From: Endomicrobium sp.
Lineage (GTDB): Bacteria > Elusimicrobiota > Endomicrobiia > Endomicrobiales > Endomicrobiaceae
Direction: 5' to 3'
Length of the DNA: 5,071 bases
Assembly: GCA_031264895.1 (NCBI GenBank)
Contig: JAISDI010000004.1
Span: 1 to 5,071, forward strand
The notes under the pieces are model-generated. The model had not been told where the DNA came from, searched no databases, and worked only from the letters and a program-made list of their open reading frames with translations. A program made the translations under genes and the position numbers. This document shows, piece after piece, positions 1 through 4,296 of this stretch (within the stretch, counting starts at the first letter, position 1; every line of letters begins with the position of its first letter).

Positions 1-147
1 GAAAGCGTGTACAAAGAATTTTTATTGAACGGTATCCCTGCGGAAAAAGTAGTATATATAGGATACAGTTCAAAAGTACCGATAGAGTCAAACAAAACAA
101 AAGAAGGAAGAGCGGCAAATCGCAGAACGGAGATATACGTCGAATAA
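1..147 (+). CDS. OmpA-family protein, C-terminal fragment (5' end outside window)
   Basis: The first 48 codons read open from base 1 to a TAA at 145-147. The fragment matches the end of an OmpA C-terminal (peptidoglycan-binding) domain: an xxGIPAEKV helix end, a GYSSKVPIESN strand and turn, then GRAANRRTEIYVE up to the stop. The family signature G-R-A-x-N-R-R-x-E-I is at residues 37-45 of the fragment; the arginines there include the one that in OmpA-like domains contacts diaminopimelate of peptidoglycan. Such domains anchor outer-membrane barrels, lipoproteins or flagellar motor proteins to the cell wall, so the fragment alone cannot say which type this was. It runs in the same direction as the rib operon but is separated by more than 500 bases with its own promoter, so it is probably not part of that operon. 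No clear intrinsic terminator with a T-run follows it. Confidence 0.85.
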   Translation, partial: ESVYKEFLLNGIPAEKVVYIGYSSKVPIESNKTKEGRAANRRTEIYVE

Positions 148-150
148 TTA

Positions 151-179
151 GTAGTTAGTAATGAGTAATGAGTAATTGA
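151..179. repeat. Heptamer tandem repeat
   Basis: Four head-to-tail units lie just after the upstream stop codon: GTAGTTA, GTAATGA, GTAATGA, GTAATTGA. The two middle units are identical and the outer ones are one or two changes away. The period is seven bases with no open frame, so it is not coding. It resembles the short tandemly repeated heptamers known from other bacterial intergenic regions (for example cyanobacterial STRR). No function is visible. Confidence 0.6.
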
Positions 180-204
180 GGAGCGCTTCCGCGCATATTA
201 AGAG

Positions 205-220
205 GTTTGCTGTCGCAAAC
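205..220. repeat. Small perfect hairpin in intergenic repeat region
   Basis: GTTTGC (205-210) and GCAAAC (215-220) form a perfect 6-bp stem around a TGTC loop. A second, smaller GCGC/GCGC stem with a TTCC loop lies just upstream (183-194). No T-run follows either, so they are poor candidates for intrinsic terminators of the upstream gene. They look like parts of an intergenic palindromic repeat cluster. Confidence 0.45.
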
Positions 221-239
221 GCACGTCCACGCTTGAAAA

Positions 240-349
240 GGCTAAGATCCCTCTTTCCAAAGACTCGGGAAATTCCGCTTTTCAAAAAAATCAGAAATTC
301 CCCCTTTTTTTAAAAGGGGGTGGACGCGGAGCGGACGGGGGATTTAGCC
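240..349. repeat. Nested inverted-repeat element (REP/MITE-like)
   Basis: The ends of this 110-bp stretch pair imperfectly. GGCTAA at 240-245 pairs with TTAGCC at 344-349, and after one bulged base ATCCCTC at 247-253 pairs with GGGGGAT at 337-343 with one G-T wobble. Inside sits a strong hairpin: CCCCCTTTT at 300-308 against AAAAGGGGG at 312-320 around a TTT loop. A further 7-nt match, CGTCCAC at 224-230 with GTGGACG at 320-326, starts just outside the element. There is no open frame. The form suits a non-autonomous palindromic repeat of a kind dispersed through many genomes; that it is multicopy is inference. Bases 350-430, between this element and the promoter, show nothing I can name. Confidence 0.5.
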
Positions 350-430
350 AAAGGCGCTGACGGAGTATCAAACCCAAGAATGACTAGGTATAGCAAACAA
401 ACTAAATATTGTCCAATTATGACAGCTTAT

Positions 431-460
431 TTGACATATCGCGGTTAAAAATGTTAGGAT
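431..460 (+). promoter_or_regulatory. sigma70-type promoter of the rib operon
   Basis: A perfect -35 TTGACA at 431-436 is followed, after an 18-base spacer, by TAGGAT at 455-460. The spacer ends in TGT (452-454), which supplies the TG of an extended -10. This predicts a transcription start near 466-468, a few bases before the first paired base of the FMN aptamer, exactly where a riboswitch-controlled transcript should begin. The start site itself is inferred. Confidence 0.75.
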
Positions 461-472
461 AGCCGATATTAG

Positions 473-627
473 AAATCTTCGGGGAAGGTGCGGGGGTTAA
501 ACTCCAAGTCCTTACCGGCAGTAAAAGGGTAAAAGCCCTTAAAGCCTGCGACTCCGCTAAATTTTGTGCGGCGGACTGAATCCGTGAAACTCGGATGCCG
601 ACGGTATAGTCCGGATGAAAGAAGAAT
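473..627 (+). ncRNA. FMN riboswitch aptamer (RFN element)
   Basis: This leader binds flavin mononucleotide and should reduce rib expression when FMN is plentiful. The conserved RFN blocks occur in order. P1 is TCTTC (476-480) with GAAGA (621-625). GGGGAAGG (481-488) follows, then CCTTACCGGCAGT (510-522). A P3-type stem-loop is AAGGG (525-529) with CCCTT (536-540), followed by GCCTGCGA (544-551). The variable stem is TCCGC (553-557) with GCGGA (571-575). P6 is ATCCG (580-584) with CGGAT (592-596) and a 7-base TGAAACT loop, very close to the consensus TGAAATT. GCCGACGGTATAGTCCGGATG (597-617) closes the core. The position directly before a complete rib operon confirms the call. Odd: the P2 arm is longer than the usual compact arm, with about 21 bases (489-509) where the consensus loop has about seven. 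Confidence 0.95.
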
Positions 628-682
628 GTTACGGCGTATGCGTAAACCCCGAATGTTTTACGGGGTTTTTTCTATTTTATGA
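626..682 (+). CDS. Possible 18-codon leader ORF overlapping the ribD start
   Basis: An ATG at 626 opens a frame of 18 codons (MLRRMRKPRMFYGVFSIL) that ends in TGA at 680-682. The last four bases, ATGA at 679-682, contain the ribD start codon, which is the usual geometry of translational coupling. Two more in-frame ATGs lie at 638 and 653. The frame crosses the whole terminator hairpin. Against it: the purine tract GAAAGAAG (617-624) sits too close to ATG 626 for a good Shine-Dalgarno spacing, and a short open frame of this size can occur by chance. It is listed because ribD itself has no normal ribosome binding site. Confidence 0.2.
   Translation: MLRRMRKPRMFYGVFSIL
644..674 (+). terminator. 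Intrinsic terminator, riboswitch expression platform
   Basis: AAACCCCG (644-651) pairs with CGGGGTTT (661-668) around a 9-base loop. The 3' arm runs into six T (666-671), and T-rich sequence continues to the ribD ATG at 679. Lying just after the aptamer, it is the expected OFF-state structure when FMN is bound. An alternative ON-state pairing is available: CCCCGAA at 647-653 is perfectly complementary to TTCGGGG at 478-484, the 5' edge of the aptamer. The alternative pairing is inference from complementarity. The 3' arm also holds the only G-rich tract near the ribD start, so the hairpin could hinder translation as well as transcription. Confidence 0.85.
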
Positions 683-1752
683 ACAAAACTGTATTTATGC
701 AAAAAGCAATAAAGGCTGCCGAGAAAGGAAAAGGAAGAGTTTATCCGAATCCTTTGGTGGGCTGCGTTATTGTAAAAGACAATAAAATAGTGTCTGAGGG
801 ATGTCATGAATATTTCGGAGGAAACCATGCCGAAATAAATGCTTTGGTTAAAGCCGGCACGAAAGCCAAAGGCGCCGATTTGTATGTAACTTTAGAACCT
901 TGCAACAGTTACGGCAAAAGGCCTCCGTGTTCGCAGGCCATAATAAAGGCCGGAATCAAGCGCGTATTTTATGCCGTAAAAGATCCGAACGTTTTAAAAA
1001 GCAGGGAAACTCTTGAAAAAGGCGGAATTAAAGTGTATTCGGGCATTTTGCGCGATAAGGCAAAAGGTCTTTTAAAAGATTATCTGAAACATTTAAAAAT
1101 TAAGCCAAAAGTTTCGGTTAAAGCGGCAATAACGCTTGACGGCAAAATTGCAACGCGCGATTATGATTCTAAGTGGATAACTTCCGTAAAAGCCAGAAAC
1201 TATGTACATAAATTGAGAAGCGAATATGATGCCGTGCTTGTCGGGACAAATACAGTTTTAAAAGATGATCCATATTTGACTTCGCACGGCAAAGGTAAAA
1301 ATCCCGTAAGGATTTTTGTTGATTTTACTTTAAAAGTTCCTAAAAAATACCGCATTGTTGACGGTTCCGCCGTTACGGTTGTAGTCTATGACGAAAAATT
1401 AAAAAATATTCCTAAACATTTATTTAAGAAAAATATTATATTAGCTCCGGTAAATGCCGGAGCGGCAAAAAGAGATTTTAAAGTTATAATAAAAAAGCTT
1501 AACGGGCTGGGGTTGAAAACAATTTTGATCGAAGGAGGCGGAGAAATTATATCTTCCGCTTTGTTTTCAAGCGCAGTTGACGATATATTTTTATTTACAG
1601 CTCCGAAAATAATAGGCGGAAAAAATTCCGTTTCTTTTGCCGGCGGCAAAGGCGTAAGTAAAATTTCCGAAGCTTTGAGCGTTAAAAATATAAAAATAAC
1701 AAAAATAGGCCCCGACGTGCTTACGTATGGGCGCTTACGCACGGCAGATTAG
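679..1752 (+). CDS. ribD: Bifunctional riboflavin deaminase/reductase RibD
   Basis: RibD carries out two cytoplasmic steps: Zn-dependent deamination of the 2,5-diaminopyrimidine made from GTP, then NADPH-dependent reduction of the ribosyl side chain. The 357-residue length fits the family. The N-terminal deaminase domain (about 1-140) has PNPLVGCVIV at 23-32, the Zn/proton-shuttle motif HAE at 50-52, and the Zn cysteines in TLEPC (71-75) and PPC (82-84). The C-terminal reductase (about 144-353) has AAITLDGKIAT (149-159), WITS (166-169), GTNTVLKDDPxLT (189-201) and the nucleotide-binding IEGGGE (284-289). ATG 679 is the first possible start after an in-frame TAA at 643-645; Met7 is a weaker choice because the few residues before it are normal in RibD. 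No proper Shine-Dalgarno precedes it, only the terminator arm. Odd: the loop after DPN (102-104) lacks the usual PxVxGxG and appears about four residues short. First gene of the operon. Confidence 0.95.
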   Translation: MNKTVFMQKAIKAAEKGKGRVYPNPLVGCVIVKDNKIVSEGCHEYFGGNHAEINALVKAGTKAKGADLYVTLEPCNSYGKRPPCSQAIIKAGIKRVFYAVKDPNVLKSRETLEKGGIKVYSGILRDKAKGLLKDYLKHLKIKPKVSVKAAITLDGKIATRDYDSKWITSVKARNYVHKLRSEYDAVLVGTNTVLKDDPYLTSHGKGKNPVRIFVDFTLKVPKKYRIVDGSAVTVVVYDEKLKNIPKHLFKKNIILAPVNAGAAKRDFKVIIKKLNGLGLKTILIEGGGEIISSALFSSAVDDIFLFTAPKIIGGKNSVSFAGGKGVSKISEALSVKNIKITKIGPDVLTYGRLRTAD

Positions 1753-1773
1753 AAAGGCCTTGTTCTTAAAATC

Positions 1774-1822
1774 GTCGTCAACACATTAACAATGCCCGAT
1801 TACGAACTTCTGGCATGACGAC
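1774..1822. repeat. Imperfect palindrome in the ribD-ribE gap
   Basis: GTCGTCA at 1774-1780 is the exact reverse complement of TGACGAC at 1816-1822. Inside, TGCC at 1793-1796 pairs with GGCA at 1812-1815, the latter directly beside the outer arm, leaving an unpaired segment on the 5' side. It looks like a degenerate copy of a palindromic intergenic repeat. There is no T-run after it, so it is not an intrinsic terminator. In the transcript it could form a stem between ribD and ribE. Confidence 0.5.
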
Positions 1823-1845
1823 AAAGGTGATTGCGCTAGTTTGTC

Positions 1846-1870
1846 ATCCCCGAATGTTTTAATCGGGGAT
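1846..1870. repeat. Palindromic repeat with ATCCCCGA/TCGGGGAT arms
   Basis: ATCCCCGA (1846-1853) pairs perfectly with TCGGGGAT (1863-1870), an 8-bp stem with a 9-base loop. Flanking GTC and CCA give the overall look GTCATCCCCG...CGGGGATCCA, a type of dispersed palindrome found in many bacterial genomes. No T-run follows (CCATTTTGCC), so read-through into ribE is expected. Its core CCCCGAATGTTTTA (1848-1861) is identical to 647-660 in the riboswitch terminator. With the palindrome just upstream it fills most of the 175-base gap between ribD and ribE, an unusual break in an otherwise tight operon. Confidence 0.65.
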
Positions 1871-1917
1871 CCATTTTGCCGTTTAGCTGTTTGTCGTTAT
1901 CAACCCACTGATTTGAA

Positions 1918-1923
1918 TGAGGA
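1918..1923 (+). promoter_or_regulatory. Shine-Dalgarno site fixing the ribE start
   Basis: TGAGGA lies four bases before ATG 1928. It decides the start in favour of this ATG, whose product begins with the family hallmark MFTG. A TTG start at 1841 in the same frame would add 29 residues read through the palindromic repeat. Confidence 0.8.
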
Positions 1924-1927
1924 TAAA

Positions 1928-2548
1928 ATGTTTACCGGTTTGATTGAAGATTTGGGAACTGTAAAGCGGATTTCGTCTTCGCAGATTACAATAGATACGT
2001 CGCTTGACGGCATTTCAGCCGGAGACAGCGTTGCCGTCAACGGAGCCTGTCTTACGGCTGTTTCTGTTAACAATGGCGCTTTTACCGCTGATTACAGCCC
2101 GCAGACTGATAAAATTACGACGCTTTCTTCATTGAAAATAAATGAAAAAGTAAATCTCGAAAGAGCTTTGACTCTTTCGTCAAGGTTAGGCGGGCATATA
2201 GTTACGGGACATATTGACGGCGCGGGTAAAATAAAAACCATAGAAAAACAGGAACGTTTTTACAGAGTAATTGTTTTGCTTGACGACAAATGCGTCCGGT
2301 ATTGCGTTGATAAAGGTTCCGTCGCAGTCGATGGGATAAGCCTGACAATTTCTAAAATTGAAAATTCAGGCATAGAGCTTTTCATAATTCCCGAAACTTT
2401 TAACAATACGGTTTTAAAATTCAAAAAAGAAGGCTGTGCGGTAAATATCGAGACGGATATTTTGGCTAAGTATGCTGAAAAATTTTCTAAAAAAGACAGT
2501 TCAGAAGGCATATCTTTAGAAATGCTTAAAGGAAACGGTTTTATTTAA
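1928..2548 (+). CDS. ribE: Riboflavin synthase alpha chain RibE
   Basis: This cytoplasmic, normally trimeric enzyme dismutates two 6,7-dimethyl-8-ribityllumazine molecules into riboflavin plus the pyrimidine that RibH reuses. The 206-residue length is normal. Two lumazine-binding barrels are visible. The N-barrel (about 1-88) begins MFTGLIEDLGTV, with SVAVNGACLT at 34-43. The C-barrel (about 98-186) has KGSVAVDGISLTIS at 129-142 and IPETFNNTVL at 154-163. The joining segment LGGHIVTGHIDG (87-98) is characteristic, and the tail ends in the usual GF-type C-terminus. In the first barrel the common ETL-type motif reads SPQT (57-60), with Gln in place of Glu; the second keeps PET. The start is set by MFTG and a good Shine-Dalgarno. 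The gene follows the repeat-filled gap after ribD, and its stop is one base before the ribBA ATG, so the two are probably translationally coupled. The symbol follows ribDE(BA)H usage; the E. coli equivalent is called ribC. Confidence 0.95.
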   Translation: MFTGLIEDLGTVKRISSSQITIDTSLDGISAGDSVAVNGACLTAVSVNNGAFTADYSPQTDKITTLSSLKINEKVNLERALTLSSRLGGHIVTGHIDGAGKIKTIEKQERFYRVIVLLDDKCVRYCVDKGSVAVDGISLTISKIENSGIELFIIPETFNNTVLKFKKEGCAVNIETDILAKYAEKFSKKDSSEGISLEMLKGNGFI

Positions 2549-2549
2549 A

Positions 2550-3770
2550 ATGGTTAAATTAAACAAAAAAAATTTTGCAACCGTAGAAAATGCTTTAAAA
2601 GACATAAGAAAAGGAAAAATGGTAATAGTCGTGGATGATCCTGACCGTGAAAACGAAGGGGATTTAATTTGCGCTGCGGAAAAAATTACTCCGGAAGCGA
2701 TAAATTTCATGACGAAATACGCGCGCGGCCTTATATGCGTTCCGATGAAAGATAAACGGCTTGAAAAACTCGAAATAGAAAATATGGTTGACAATCCTAC
2801 CGAAAAAAAAGGCTGCTCATTTACGGTTTCCGTAGATTACCGTATAGGCACAACTACGGGGATTTCGGCATACGACAGAGCCGTGACGGTCAAAAAGCTT
2901 ATAGACAAATATTCCAGAGCGGAAGATTTTGCGCGTCCCGGACATATTTTTCCGCTGCGTTATAAAGACGGCGGCGTGCTTGTGCGCGCCGGTCATACGG
3001 AAGCCGCCGTAGATATTACGGAAATGGCGGGTCTTTATCCGTCGGGCGTAATATGTGAAATAATGAACGACGACGGCACAATGTCTAGAATGCCGGATTT
3101 GGTTAAGTTTGCAAAAAAACATAAACTTAAAATTCTTACCATTGAAGATTTGATTAATTACAGAAGGAAAACCGAAAAACTCATAAAAGAAGTCGTCACC
3201 GTAGATTTGCCGACGAAGTACGGAAATTTTAAATCGACGCTTTTTGAAGATACGGTAACAAAAGACGTTCACCTTGCCATAGTCAAAGGTATTGTCAAAG
3301 GCAAAAAAGACGTTTTGGCAAGAGTGCATTCTTCATGTGAAACCGGCGACATATTTCATTCTTTAAGATGCGATTGCGGCGATCAGCTTGAAGCCGCTTT
3401 GCGCGCCATTGAAAAAGCGGGACTGGGCGTGGTTTTGTACATGCACCAAGAAGGAAGAGGCATAGGGCTTAAAAATAAATTGAAAGCTTATCATCTGCAG
3501 GAGCAGGGACTCGATACCGTAGAGGCAAATGTTGCGCTGGGTTTTGCGCCGGACTTGCGCGACTACGGAATCGGCGCGCAGATTTTGTCCGAGCTTGGCA
3601 TGAAAAGCATAAAAATTATGACAAATAATCCCAGAAAAATAGTCGGTCTGGAAGGGTACGGACTGAAAATATCGGGAAGGGTTCCCGTAGAAATATCTCC
3701 GACCGTTTCAAATAAAAAGTATCTCAGAACAAAAAAAGAAAAAATGGGACATATTTTAAAATCCGTATAA
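2550..3770 (+). CDS. ribBA: Bifunctional DHBP synthase / GTP cyclohydrolase II RibBA
   Basis: This 406-residue fusion supplies both entry branches of the pathway. The N-terminal half (about 1-205) is 3,4-dihydroxy-2-butanone 4-phosphate synthase acting on ribulose 5-phosphate: DDPDRENEGDL (29-39) holds the acidic metal and substrate loop, followed by TTTGISAYDRAVT (101-113), RPGHIFPL (129-136), RAGHTEA (146-152) and CE (169-170). The C-terminal half (about 210-404) is GTP cyclohydrolase II: HSSCETGD (260-267) and LRCDCGDQLEAAL (272-284) provide Zn ligands Cys263, Cys274 and Cys276. Then come HQEGRGIGL (299-307), DLRDYGIGAQIL (335-346), MTNNPRK (357-363) and the TKxEKMGH end. Both halves keep their key residues, so neither looks degenerate as happens in some RibBA proteins. 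The ATG lies one base after the ribE stop; the nearest purine tract AAAGGA (2528-2533) is 16 bases away, which favours coupling to ribE translation. Confidence 0.97.
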   Translation: MVKLNKKNFATVENALKDIRKGKMVIVVDDPDRENEGDLICAAEKITPEAINFMTKYARGLICVPMKDKRLEKLEIENMVDNPTEKKGCSFTVSVDYRIGTTTGISAYDRAVTVKKLIDKYSRAEDFARPGHIFPLRYKDGGVLVRAGHTEAAVDITEMAGLYPSGVICEIMNDDGTMSRMPDLVKFAKKHKLKILTIEDLINYRRKTEKLIKEVVTVDLPTKYGNFKSTLFEDTVTKDVHLAIVKGIVKGKKDVLARVHSSCETGDIFHSLRCDCGDQLEAALRAIEKAGLGVVLYMHQEGRGIGLKNKLKAYHLQEQGLDTVEANVALGFAPDLRDYGIGAQILSELGMKSIKIMTNNPRKIVGLEGYGLKISGRVPVEISPTVSNKKYLRTKKEKMGHILKSV

Positions 3771-3785
3771 AAGGAGAAACAAAAA

Positions 3786-4247
3786 ATGAAAATCGTAAAC
3801 GGTCAGCTAAATGCGGAAGGCAAAAAGTTTGCCATAGTCGTATCAAGATTTAATGAGTTTATAACAAATAAACTTATAAGCGGAGCCGAAGACATGCTTA
3901 AAAGACATGCCGCCTCAGATAATGACATTTCATTATTTTGGGTGCCGGGCGCTTTTGAAATTTCTGCAACGGCAAAAAAAGTCGCCGAGAGCGGCAAATA
4001 TGACGCGGTAATATGTCTGGGCTGCGTCATAAGAGGCGCGACGCCGCATTTTGATTATGTTTCGTCGGAAGTGTCAAAAGGCGTTGCAGCCGCTGGTATG
4101 CAGAGCAAAGTTCCCGTGATTTTCGGAGTGCTTACCACTGACAATATAGAACAAGCTATTGAAAGAGCCGGAACAAAATCCGGAAATAAAGGCGCGGATG
4201 CCGCAATGAGCGCTATCGAGATGGTATCTCTTTATTCGCAGATATAA
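3786..4247 (+). CDS. ribH: 6,7-dimethyl-8-ribityllumazine synthase RibH
   Basis: RibH condenses the RibD-derived pyrimidine with 3,4-dihydroxy-2-butanone 4-phosphate to make lumazine, the RibE substrate; family members assemble into pentamers or 60-mer capsids. The 153-residue length is standard. Motifs in order are SRFNEFIT (20-27; Phe22 stacks on the substrate), WVPGAFEIS (52-60), LGCVIRGATPHFDYV (78-92) with the general acid/base His88, and FGVLTTDN (113-120) followed by QAIERAGTKSGNKG (123-136), the phosphate-binding and C-terminal region. AAGGAG at 3771-3776 is well placed before ATG 3786, and the gap to ribBA is only 15 bases, so it belongs to the same transcript. It is the last recognisable rib gene; no intrinsic terminator follows. 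Confidence 0.97.
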   Translation: MKIVNGQLNAEGKKFAIVVSRFNEFITNKLISGAEDMLKRHAASDNDISLFWVPGAFEISATAKKVAESGKYDAVICLGCVIRGATPHFDYVSSEVSKGVAAAGMQSKVPVIFGVLTTDNIEQAIERAGTKSGNKGADAAMSAIEMVSLYSQI

Positions 4248-4252
4248 TTTTG

Positions 4253-4272
4253 TATAATAAAGCCGCTATAAT
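4253..4272 (+). promoter_or_regulatory. Possible promoter region for the downstream lipoprotein gene
   Basis: Two perfect TATAAT hexamers lie in the short gap after ribH, at 4253-4258 and 4267-4272. Neither has a convincing TTGACA-like -35 at 16-18 bases, and AT-rich DNA yields TATAAT by chance. If the second is used, transcription would start near 4279, leaving a short leader with the AGGGG Shine-Dalgarno. The alternative is that the lipoprotein gene is read through from the rib operon. Confidence 0.3.
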
Positions 4273-4296
4273 TTAGAAATATTAGGGGAAACACTT

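Noticed and set aside
300..320. The C5T4/A4G5 hairpin as a terminator of the OmpA-like gene
   Set aside because: The 3' arm is followed by TGGACGCGG, not a T-run, and it is far from the stop at 147. It fits better as the core of a palindromic repeat.
148..678. CRISPR array or tRNA in the gene-free leader region
   Set aside because: There are no regularly spaced identical repeats with unique spacers, and no cloverleaf with a CCA-type acceptor. The structured RNA here is the FMN aptamer.
1386..1742. A 118-codon minus-strand open frame opposite ribD
   Set aside because: It is a shadow of the RibD reductase domain, with no family likeness and no supporting start signals.
1841..1927. A 29-residue N-terminal extension of RibE from a TTG start
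   Set aside because: The extension is read through the palindromic repeat, has no Shine-Dalgarno, and the family start MFTG with a good TGAGGA site is at 1928.
2817..3329. A 170-codon minus-strand open frame opposite ribBA
   Set aside because: It lies inside conserved ribBA coding sequence, has no recognisable motif, and its composition is what a shadow frame gives.
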